Assembly: GCA_963730585.1 (NCBI GenBank)
Contig: CAVSSL010000006.1
Location: 372,001-436,000 of the forward strand
Length of the DNA: 64,000 bases
Direction: 5' to 3'
From: Pedococcus_A sp963730585
GTDB lineage: Bacteria; Actinomycetota; Actinomycetes; Actinomycetales; Dermatophilaceae
Part shown: one piece after another, positions 18,401 through 25,617 of the stretch
Layout of the letters: each line of letters starts with the position of its first letter
Numbering within the stretch: position 1 is the first letter of the stretch
The notes under the pieces: generated by a model
What the model was told of the DNA's origin: nothing
The model's database searches: none
The model's input: the letters and a program-made list of their open reading frames with translations, nothing else
Program-made: the position numbers and the translations under genes

Positions 18401-20430
18401 GCGCGCCGGCGACCTCCGTCGGCAGCGCTGCCTCACGTGCCCTGCGGGGCCTCTCCCGCGGGGCCGACGTCGTCCTCGCCGGCCCCGCGGCCCAGGAGTG
18501 CCACCTCGCGAGCGTGCTCGAGGAGATCTGTGCGCCGGCCGGCGTGCACCGGGTCGCCGGTGACCCGGTCGCCGCGCTGACGGCGCTCGCGGACGTCGCC
18601 GAGTCCTCCGACCAGAGTCCCCTGGTGGTGGCCGCGGCCGACCTCGACACCGACCTCCCCGCGCTGCTCGACCTGCTCGACCGCCCGGGCGTGCGGACGG
18701 CGACGTCCGTCGTGCCCCGCGACGGCATCGACACCGGGCTCGAGGCCGCCACGCTCACCCGGGTGGGCAGTGACGGCGCCGCCGTGGAGTCGGTGGGCTC
18801 GCCGGCGCACGTCGTCACCGCGCCCACCCACGGCCTGCTCGGCGTGCTGCGCGTGGCCCCGCAGGACCGCGCGCACGCCGCCCGCCAGTGGCGCGCCGCC
18901 GCAGCCGTCGCCACCGACGCCTGGGGCGCCGACGTGGTCGGGCTGGCCGTGCTGGCGCTGGTGCGCGGTGGGGTCCGCGTCGGGGCGTCGGTCCTCGGTC
19001 CCTACCGATGGGCCAGGGGGCCGGCCGGTGGGGCCGGCGCCGCCGGTGACGCCTGGCGGCAGCGGCTGCGCGGCGCCTCCCGCGGTGGCGACGGCTTCTT
19101 CTCCACGTATGCCGTGCGCCCGGTCTCCCGGCGGATCACCGCCATCGGCCTGCGCCACGGCTGGCGCCCCAACGTGGTGACCGTGGTCTCGCTGCTCATG
19201 GGCGTGCTGGCCGCGCTGCTGGTGGCCACCGGGTGGTGGTGGGCCTGGGTGGTCGCCGCGGTCGTGCTGCTGCTCGCGCTCGCGGTCGACTGCGTCGACG
19301 GCGAGATCGCGCGGTTCACCCGGCGCTTCAGCCCGTTGGGCGCGTTCCTCGACGCGGTCGGCGACCGGGTCAAGGAGTATGCCGTGCTGGCGGCGGTCGC
19401 CGCCGTGGCCGTGCGCGAGGGCGAACCGGGCTGGCCGGTGGCCATCGCGGCGATGGTCGCGGTGACCGTGCGCCACCTCGAGAACGACACCTACGAGCAC
19501 CGGATCGGGTTCGCCCGCGCCAGCGCTCCCGACCTGGTGCCGGTCGACGCCCCGCGCGACCTCGGTCCGGAGGGGGCCCGGACGCGGCTGGCACCCCCGC
19601 GCACGCGGCGCCAGTCCGCCGTCTTCTGGGCGAAGAAGGTCATCCACCTGCCCATCGCCGAGCGCTACCTGCTCCTCGCGCTGACCCTGCTGACCCGCCA
19701 GCCCATGCTGGTGCTGTGGGTGCTGCTCGTGGCGACCGTCGTGGCCGTGGCGTGGACGCAGGGCGGTCGGGTGGTGGCCGTGCTCATCGGCCGCGACGCC
19801 ACCTGGTCGGCGGTCCCGCGCACCGAGGGACCCGGCCACGTCGACGAGCAGCTCGACCTCGGGCCGGTCGCGCGGGTGGCTGCGGCGGGACGTGGCTCGT
19901 TCTGGACCGGCCTCGCCGGAGCCCTCGTGCTGCTGGTCGCCGTGCCCGTGGCCCTCTGGGCCGACCTGCCCGCGGTCGCGCTGGCGGCGGGTCTCGTCGG
20001 GGCGCTGCTGGTCGGCCAGGGCTGGCAGCCGCCCCTGCACCACCCGCTCGACTGGCAGGCGCCGGCCGCCCTCTGGGTCGCCGAGTCGCTCGTGGTCGCC
20101 GTGCTGGTGCACCACACCGCCGGGGTCATGTCCGCCGCCGGCTTCGCCTACCTCGCAGCCGTGGCCTACCACCGCTACGACGTGCTCTACCGGCAGCGTG
20201 ACACCGGTGCCGCGCCGCCCGCCTGGCTCTCGACGGCCGGGCTGGGCGTCGACGGCCGCGTGGTCCTCCTGCTCGCGGTGGCCTGGCTCGCGCCCGGGGC
20301 CCTGATCCCGCTGCTGTGGGCGGGAGCGGGGTACCTCGCCGTCCTGTACGTCGCGGAGTCCGCCGCCGGCTGGCGCCGCTGGATCGCCGCCCAGAACATC
20401 GCCGCCCAGAACAGAGGAAGTGCTGCATGA
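18397..20430 (+). CDS. CDP-alcohol phosphatidyltransferase with large extra domains
   Basis: 677 residues. The CDP-alcohol phosphatidyltransferase motif D-x2-DG-x2-AR-x8-G-x3-D-x3-D is complete (D298, D301, G302, A305, R306, G315, D319, D323), in DCVDGEIARFTRRFSPLG. It is embedded in a membrane domain and followed by a long multi-pass C-terminal half with about eight further helices. Residues 1-230 form a soluble, Ala/Val/Asp-rich domain with no motif I can name with certainty; its alternating hydrophobic strands (ADVVLAGPA, PLVVAAADLD) resemble a nucleotidyltransferase fold without intact catalytic loops. The enzyme should join a CDP-alcohol and a second alcohol at the membrane. DUF5941-type proteins look like this. 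Starts at GTG with a GTGA overlap. Confidence 0.82.
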   Translation: MSAPATSVGSAASRALRGLSRGADVVLAGPAAQECHLASVLEEICAPAGVHRVAGDPVAALTALADVAESSDQSPLVVAAADLDTDLPALLDLLDRPGVRTATSVVPRDGIDTGLEAATLTRVGSDGAAVESVGSPAHVVTAPTHGLLGVLRVAPQDRAHAARQWRAAAAVATDAWGADVVGLAVLALVRGGVRVGASVLGPYRWARGPAGGAGAAGDAWRQRLRGASRGGDGFFSTYAVRPVSRRITAIGLRHGWRPNVVTVVSLLMGVLAALLVATGWWWAWVVAAVVLLLALAVDCVDGEIARFTRRFSPLGAFLDAVGDRVKEYAVLAAVAAVAVREGEPGWPVAIAAMVAVTVRHLENDTYEHRIGFARASAPDLVPVDAPRDLGPEGARTRLAPPRTRRQSAVFWAKKVIHLPIAERYLLLALTLLTRQPMLVLWVLLVATVVAVAWTQGGRVVAVLIGRDATWSAVPRTEGPGHVDEQLDLGPVARVAAAGRGSFWTGLAGALVLLVAVPVALWADLPAVALAAGLVGALLVGQGWQPPLHHPLDWQAPAALWVAESLVVAVLVHHTAGVMSAAGFAYLAAVAYHRYDVLYRQRDTGAAPPAWLSTAGLGVDGRVVLLLAVAWLAPGALIPLLWAGAGYLAVLYVAESAAGWRRWIAAQNIAAQNRGSAA

Positions 20431-21251
20431 GCGCCCACCACGAGCTCGCGCACGACCCCGCCGACAACCACCCCAGCCTGGAGGAGCTCCGCGCGGTCGC
20501 GCAGCCGGCGGCCCACATCGGGCGCTACAACGCCGAGCACTGGGCCGGCGCCCTCTACATCCGCCACCTGAGCATCTACGCGACGAAGGCGTTGCTGCCC
20601 ACCGGGATCAGCCCCAACGGCGTGACCTGGCTGATGATCGTCGTCGGGGTGCTCGGGGCGCTGGCCACCCCGCTGCCCGGGCTCGTGGGGCCGGTGCTGT
20701 GCGCGCTGGCGATGCAGGTGCAGATCCTCCTCGACTGCAGCGACGGTGAGGTCGCCCGGTGGCGACAGCGGTTCTCGCCCGCCGGCATCTACCTCGACCG
20801 GATCGGGCACTACGCCACCGAGGCCACCATCCCCATCGCGGTGGGCCTGCGCGCCGACGGCTACCGCCTCACCGACCCGCTCGACGTCGGCGGTTGGACG
20901 GTGCTGGGGCTGCTGGTCTCGGTGGTCGTGCTGATGAACAAGGCCTTCACGGACCTCATGCACGTCGCCCGGGCCAAGACGGGCCGACCTCCGCTCGAGG
21001 ACGTCGCCGAGACGGCCCGACCCAAGGGCTCCGGCCTCGCCGCCGCGCGTCGGGCCTTCGCCTACCTGCCGATCTTCCGCGCCTTCGTGGCCATCGAGGC
21101 CTCCCTCCTCGTGCTCCTCGCCGGCGTGGTCGACGTCGTCCGGGGCGACCTCGGCGGCACCCAGGGCCTGCTCCTGGTCATGGTGCCCCTCGCCTTCGTC
21201 ACGGCGGCCGGCCACCTGCTGGCCGTGCTGTCGAGCTCACGGCTGGACTGA
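20427..21251 (+). CDS. CDP-alcohol phosphatidyltransferase family protein with altered motif
   Basis: 274 residues, ATG preceded by AGAGGAAG and overlapping the previous stop by 4 bases. Several transmembrane helices surround the family motif DCSDGEVARWRQRFSPAG: D103, D106, G107, A110, R111, G120 and D124 are present, but the fourth acidic residue, normally the catalytic base, is H128 (DRIGHY). The protein may use His as the base, have another substrate, or act as a non-catalytic partner of the larger transferase just upstream. Family knowledge places it at the membrane making phosphodiester-linked polyol or phospholipid products; the substrate is unknown. TagD follows after a 99-base gap. 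Confidence 0.84.
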   Translation: MSAHHELAHDPADNHPSLEELRAVAQPAAHIGRYNAEHWAGALYIRHLSIYATKALLPTGISPNGVTWLMIVVGVLGALATPLPGLVGPVLCALAMQVQILLDCSDGEVARWRQRFSPAGIYLDRIGHYATEATIPIAVGLRADGYRLTDPLDVGGWTVLGLLVSVVVLMNKAFTDLMHVARAKTGRPPLEDVAETARPKGSGLAAARRAFAYLPIFRAFVAIEASLLVLLAGVVDVVRGDLGGTQGLLLVMVPLAFVTAAGHLLAVLSSSRLD

Positions 21252-21350
21252 CACGCCCGGCGGCCGGGTCGAGCACGCGCGGTACCCTCGCGACCAGACC
21301 ACCGGCGGCCGACGACGGGCGCCGGCCCACCGGCATACCAGGAGCACCCG

Positions 21351-21761
21351 TTGAGCCCACGCACCGTCATCACGTTCGGCACGTTCGACGTGCTGCACGT
21401 CGGACACATCCGTGTGCTCCAGCGCGCCGCGGAGCTCGGCGACCGGCTCGTCGTCGGTGTCTCGGCCGACGAGCTCAACATCGCCAAGAAGGGCCGCGCG
21501 CCGGTGTTCTCGCAGGAGGAGCGGCTCGAGATCGTCGGCAGCCTGAAGATGGTCGACGAGGTCTTCGTCGAGGAGTCGCTGGAGAAGAAGCGCGACTACA
21601 TCGTCGAGCACGGCGCCGACGTGCTCGTCATGGGCGACGACTGGGCCGGGAAGTTCGACTGGGTCTCGGACGTGTGCGAGGTGGTCTACCTGCCGCGCAC
21701 GCCGTCAGTCTCGACCACCGGGCTCATCGAGCACATCGCCACCATCGCGCCCACCGCCTGA
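21351..21761 (+). CDS. tagD: Glycerol-3-phosphate cytidylyltransferase-type enzyme
   Basis: 136 residues, the usual length of TagD. The nucleotidyltransferase motif HVGH (residues 16-19) lies in TFGTFDVLHVGHIRVL, and RTPSVSTTGLI stands for the RTEGISTT signature, with P-S replacing E-G. It should make CDP-glycerol from CTP and glycerol-3-phosphate for the polymerases of this locus; the altered signature leaves room for another small alcohol phosphate. The start is a TTG with GGAGCA about six bases upstream; no better start exists in frame. The last 57 bases overlap, convergently, the 3' end of the DUF2304 gene. Confidence 0.87.
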   Translation: MSPRTVITFGTFDVLHVGHIRVLQRAAELGDRLVVGVSADELNIAKKGRAPVFSQEERLEIVGSLKMVDEVFVEESLEKKRDYIVEHGADVLVMGDDWAGKFDWVSDVCEVVYLPRTPSVSTTGLIEHIATIAPTA

Positions 21762-22130
21762 CGGGCCGTCGGGGGAGCGCTTCCCCCCGCGCGGGAAGTC
21801 GCGGGCGGCCTCGTCGAGCGCCAGGCGCCGGGCCAGCCGGGTGTAGCGCACCTCGAAGTCGCGGAACCGCAGGTACGTCGTCACCACGTAGCTGAGGAAG
21901 GCGACGACGAGCGCGTAGAGCACCATGTCGGTGCCGCGCCCGACGCCGACCAGCTGGGCGATCCGGTTCCACACCCCCGGCACGAGGATGGAGAAGACGG
22001 CGAAGCCTGCGAAGAGCAGCAGGCCGAGCCGGCGCACCGCCTGGCTGCGGGCGCCACCCGAGCGGAACAGCCGGGCCGCGACCACCACGACCACCGCGAT
22101 CAGCAGGACCTGGATGAGCACGATCTTCAT
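21705..22130 (-). CDS. DUF2304 family membrane protein
   Basis: 141 residues. Helix one is MKIVLIQVLLIAVVVVVAARL, followed by two more hydrophobic segments (LGLLLFAGFAVFSIL and VLYALVVAFLSYVVTTYL) and a charged region FRDFEVRYTRLARRLALDEA, the common DUF2304 layout. Such proteins sit beside DPM-like family 2 glycosyltransferases and are thought to act as membrane partners or flippase-like subunits for polyprenyl-phosphate sugars. The DPM-like gene is 28 bases upstream. The final Gly/Asp-rich 20 residues are encoded antisense to the end of tagD, so the true conserved protein probably ends around residue 118. Confidence 0.82.
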   Translation of the reverse strand: MKIVLIQVLLIAVVVVVAARLFRSGGARSQAVRRLGLLLFAGFAVFSILVPGVWNRIAQLVGVGRGTDMVLYALVVAFLSYVVTTYLRFRDFEVRYTRLARRLALDEAARDFPRGGKRSPDGPSGGGRDGGDVLDEPGGRD

Positions 22131-22158
22131 GCGGCGACCTCCCGGCGGGCCTCGGAGC

Positions 22159-22827
22159 TCATCGCAGGATCAGCTCGACGAGGATGTTGACGGCGTTCCA
22201 CAGCGACTGCCCCTTCGCGCGTGAGTAGTCGGTGTAGAGGATGTGCGTCGGGCTCTCGCCGTAGCGCACGTCCATCGCCCCGATCTGCTGGACGAGCTCG
22301 GAGGCGTGCGCCATCCGGTTCTGCGTGATCTCGAGCCGCGACACGACGTCGCGCGAGATCACCCGCAGGCCGTTGTGCGCGTCGGTCAGCCGGGTCCTCG
22401 TCGTCAGGTTGGTGTAGGCGACCGCGGTGCGCAGCACCAGCCGCTTGGCGAAGCTCGCCTCGGTGCGGTCGTCGAGGAAGCGCGACCCGAAGACGACGTC
22501 GAGGTTCTCCGCCTGCGCCTTCTCCAGCATGTCGAGCACGTCGGAGACCTGGTGCTGGCCGTCGGCGTCGAAGGTGACCACCCAGCGCATGCCCGGGTCG
22601 CTCAGGGCGTACTCGAAGCCGGTCTGGAGGGCGGCTCCCTGGCCGAGGTTGACCGGGTGGCGCACCACGACGGCACCGGCGCGCGCAGCCTCGCGCGCGC
22701 TGTCGTCGGCGGAGCCGTCGTCGACGCAGACCACGTTCGGGAACGCCGCGCGTGCGGAGCGCACGACGTCGCCGATCACCGGGGCCTCGTTGTAGAGGGG
22801 GACGACCAGCCAGACTTCGTCATTCAT
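22159..22827 (-). CDS. DPM-like family 2 glycosyltransferase
   Basis: 222 residues. VWLVVPLYNEAPVIGDVV, VVCVDDGSADDSA, VRHPVNLGQGAALQTGF and the DAD-type motif VTFDADGQHQ are all present, then FGSRFLDDR and THNG-like DAHNGLRVISR, the pattern of dolichyl/polyprenyl-phosphate sugar synthases without the extra membrane anchor. The C-terminus HILYTDYSRAKGQSLWNAVN is also characteristic. It likely makes a polyprenyl-phosphate sugar used outside the membrane by GT-C enzymes such as the one at 32332. The ATG at 22827 is chosen because upstream in-frame sequence is Arg-rich and unlike the family. Likely operon with DUF2304. Confidence 0.87.
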   Translation of the reverse strand: MNDEVWLVVPLYNEAPVIGDVVRSARAAFPNVVCVDDGSADDSAREAARAGAVVVRHPVNLGQGAALQTGFEYALSDPGMRWVVTFDADGQHQVSDVLDMLEKAQAENLDVVFGSRFLDDRTEASFAKRLVLRTAVAYTNLTTRTRLTDAHNGLRVISRDVVSRLEITQNRMAHASELVQQIGAMDVRYGESPTHILYTDYSRAKGQSLWNAVNILVELILR

Positions 22828-23013
22828 CGGGGCACAGCCTAGTGGTCGACCAAGCGGCGGCCGTCCCTGTCTGCGGGCAGGCCCATCGGTCGAACGGGGG
22901 AGGCGCACCCTCAGGCGTCCGCACCCATTCGCGTCAAACAGATCCGTAACGAATCGGCCACGGTCACCGTGACGTGTGGGGCGCCTGTGAAGTGGTGTGT
23001 GACCCTTGACCGG

Positions 23014-23049
23014 TTCGTCCCGAACTTCGTCCCGAACTTCGACTCGAAC
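23014..23049. promoter_or_regulatory. Three tandem 12-bp dyad units upstream of the wall-amidase gene, candidate operator
   Basis: TTCGTCCCGAAC occurs twice without a gap (23014-23025, 23026-23037), followed by TTCGACTCGAAC (23038-23049, two changes). Each unit is itself an inverted repeat, TTCG-n3-CGAA. The array begins just after a TTGACC and lies about 80 bases before the amidase start, in an otherwise gene-free 300-base region (22828-23128). Regular spacing of about one helical turn suggests cooperative protein binding; the regulator is unknown. Confidence 0.5.
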
Positions 23050-23128
23050 CCTGACTCCCGACTCTGACCCCGCGCGCAGCCGCGACCGCCACCGACTCCA
23101 CCAGCCGACGACCGCTTGGACCGTGCCC

Positions 23129-25576
23129 ATGCCTCTTCTGTCTGCCTCCCGACTCAGGTTCATCCCTGCCGTAGCGGCCAGCACCGGCGCGCTCCTCACG
23201 CTCTCGGTGGTGACGACGGGGCCGCTCAACGGCATCGGCTCGTCCAACCCGCGTCCGGTACACCCTCACTTCCAGGCCGTGTCGCTGGCCCCGATGGGGG
23301 AGCAGGCCGTCGCCGGGGCGGCCAAGGCCCCGGGGGCCCCGGCGCCCGACGCGCCGCAGACCGCTCGGGCCCGGGCAGCCCGGACCGCTGCCGGCATCCG
23401 CTCCGGCGCGATCAGCCCGGTGCAGTCCACGGAAGGGCGCCTGCGCGTCATCGGGGTGACCTGGCCCCAAGGCCGCCTCGCGAACGACGACCGGGTCGAG
23501 TACCGCGTGCAGGACGACGGCCGCTGGGGTGGCTGGCAGCAGATGGTCGTCAGCGACGACGACCACGCCCCGGACCCCGGCACCGAGGAGGCGAAGCACT
23601 CCCGCGGCGGCACGGAGCCCTACGTCGTGACCGGTGACGACGTGCAGGTGCGGGTGCTGAGCGAGAAGTCCAGCGTCGCCTCCGACGTGCGCCTCGACGT
23701 CATCGACCCGATGTCCTCCCCGGCCGACGACGACGCCGTCGCTGCTCCGGGGGCGGCCTCGGCGGCTGCCGCCCGCCCGACGATCTACACCCGCCAGCAG
23801 TGGGGCGCCGACGAGAGCCTGCGCACCGGCGAGCCGTCGTACGGCACGGTCAAGGCCGGCTTCGTCCACCACACCGTCGACTCCAACAGCTACACCTCGA
23901 GCCAGGTGCCCGCCATCATCCGCGGCATCTACTCCTTCCACGTCAAGGGACGCGGCTGGAGCGACATCGGCTACAACTTCCTCATCGACAAGTTCGGCCG
24001 CACCTGGGAGGGCCGCTACGGCGGCATCGACCAGCCCGTCATCGGCGCGCACACGGGCGGGTTCAACTCCCAGCTCTTCGGCGCCGCCGCCATCGGCACC
24101 TACAGCACGACCACCCCGCCCTCGGCGGTTCTCACCGCCTACAGCAAGCTGCTGGCCTGGAAGCTGGGGATCTCGCACGTCGACCCGGCCACCACGGTGC
24201 TGCTGGACGGCATGACCACGAAGGTCTACACCGTCTCCGGCCACCGCGACGCGGCCGGCACCGTGAACGACACCGAGTGCCCCGGCAACGCCCTCTACAG
24301 CAAGCTGTCGACCTTGCGGGCCAACGCCAAGAAGCTGCAGGGCACGATGTTCTACGGGCCGAAGGTCTCGTCGACCTCCTGGTTCTACGGCGCGGCCGGC
24401 CCCACCATCACGGCCCGCCCGAGCACGAACCTCACGTGGTCGCTGCAGGTGAAGAGCCCCTGCCGCACCGAGACGCTGGCCACCGCGAAGGGCTCGGCCA
24501 CCACCACCGGCGGCATCACGGCCGCGTGGAACGGCAAGCTGGCCAGCGGCGCCTGGGCGCCCCCCGGCTACTACGACCTGACCCTGACCGCCACGACCGG
24601 CTCGGGCACGCTGGCCAACGCGGCCCCGTGGACCACGCGGGTGCGCGTCGTGGGCACCGCCACCTCGCCGCAGGGCTTCTGCCCCGACCGCGTCTTCGGC
24701 GCCGACCGCTACGCGACCGCCGTCGCCGCGGCCAAGGCCGCCAACCTCTCCGCCGCGACCGTCGTCATCGCGAACGGCACGACCGGCGGCATGGCCGACG
24801 CGCTCGTCTCCGCGCCCCTGGCCACCTCCCGCAAGGGCGTCCTGCTGCTGACCGCCCCGACGGGCCTGCCGTCGGTGGTCTCCTCGGAGATCACCCGTCG
24901 CAAGGCGAAGACCGCGTTCATCGTCGGCGGCACCGGGGCGGTGTCGAGCACCGTCGTCACCCAGCTGAAGAACCTCGGCGTCACCAGCATCACCCGCTAC
25001 AGCGGCGCCGACCGCTACGGCACCGCCGCGGCCGTGGCGCGCGGGGTGGCCACGACCAGCCCCGACGTCATGGTGGCCAGCGGGCTCGCCATGGCCGACG
25101 GCCTCGTGCTGTCGGGCCCGGCCGCCCAGCTCCAGCGGCCGATCCTGCTCGTCAACGACAGGGGCGTGCCCGCGCCGACCGCGACCGCACTGACGCAGCT
25201 CGCCACCGAGCGCACCGTGGTCGCGGGTGGCACCGGCGTCGTGCCCGACGCGGTGCTCGCCAAGCTGCCGAGCCCCACCCGGGTGGCCGGGGCGAACCGC
25301 TACGCCACCTCGGCGGCGCTCGCCACGTGGGCGCGCGGGGTCATGCCGGTCTCGAGCGTGCTCGCCGCCAACGGTGAGGACACCGGGCTCATCGACACGC
25401 TCTCGGGCGGCCAGTTCGGCCGCGCCACCCTCTACGTCCAGGCGGTGAAGGTGCCGACCGACGTCGCGTCGTGGCTCGACCGCTCGCCCGACCTGGCGAA
25501 GGCGACCGTGCTGGGTGGCTCGGGCGTGGTCGGTGACCTCGTCGCGGGCCGGGTCCAGCGGGCAGTACTGCAGTGA
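23129..25576 (+). CDS. Secreted N-acetylmuramoyl-L-alanine amidase (PGRP type) with three CWB2 repeats
   Basis: 815 residues. A signal-peptide-like N-terminus (SRLRFIPAVAASTGALLTLS) is followed by a linker and an Amidase_2/PGRP domain at about 220-410: YTRQQWGADESL, FVHHTVDSN, YNFLIDKFGRTWEGR, then SGHRDAAG and ECPGN, giving the zinc ligands His, His and Cys. The C-terminal 300 residues hold three cell-wall-binding-2 repeats starting FGADRYATA, SGADRYGTA and AGANRYATS. It should cleave the amide between muramic acid and the stem peptide while held in the wall by CWB2 binding to anionic polymer, which fits the neighbouring teichoic-acid-like locus. Start at ATG 23129; a GTG two codons earlier is possible. 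The SpoIID-like gene follows. Confidence 0.9.
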   Translation: MPLLSASRLRFIPAVAASTGALLTLSVVTTGPLNGIGSSNPRPVHPHFQAVSLAPMGEQAVAGAAKAPGAPAPDAPQTARARAARTAAGIRSGAISPVQSTEGRLRVIGVTWPQGRLANDDRVEYRVQDDGRWGGWQQMVVSDDDHAPDPGTEEAKHSRGGTEPYVVTGDDVQVRVLSEKSSVASDVRLDVIDPMSSPADDDAVAAPGAASAAAARPTIYTRQQWGADESLRTGEPSYGTVKAGFVHHTVDSNSYTSSQVPAIIRGIYSFHVKGRGWSDIGYNFLIDKFGRTWEGRYGGIDQPVIGAHTGGFNSQLFGAAAIGTYSTTTPPSAVLTAYSKLLAWKLGISHVDPATTVLLDGMTTKVYTVSGHRDAAGTVNDTECPGNALYSKLSTLRANAKKLQGTMFYGPKVSSTSWFYGAAGPTITARPSTNLTWSLQVKSPCRTETLATAKGSATTTGGITAAWNGKLASGAWAPPGYYDLTLTATTGSGTLANAAPWTTRVRVVGTATSPQGFCPDRVFGADRYATAVAAAKAANLSAATVVIANGTTGGMADALVSAPLATSRKGVLLLTAPTGLPSVVSSEITRRKAKTAFIVGGTGAVSSTVVTQLKNLGVTSITRYSGADRYGTAAAVARGVATTSPDVMVASGLAMADGLVLSGPAAQLQRPILLVNDRGVPAPTATALTQLATERTVVAGGTGVVPDAVLAKLPSPTRVAGANRYATSAALATWARGVMPVSSVLAANGEDTGLIDTLSGGQFGRATLYVQAVKVPTDVASWLDRSPDLAKATVLGGSGVVGDLVAGRVQRAVLQ

Positions 25577-25617
25577 GAGCCGTGGCCGACCGTCACGGGC
25601 AGGGAGGAACAGCAGCC

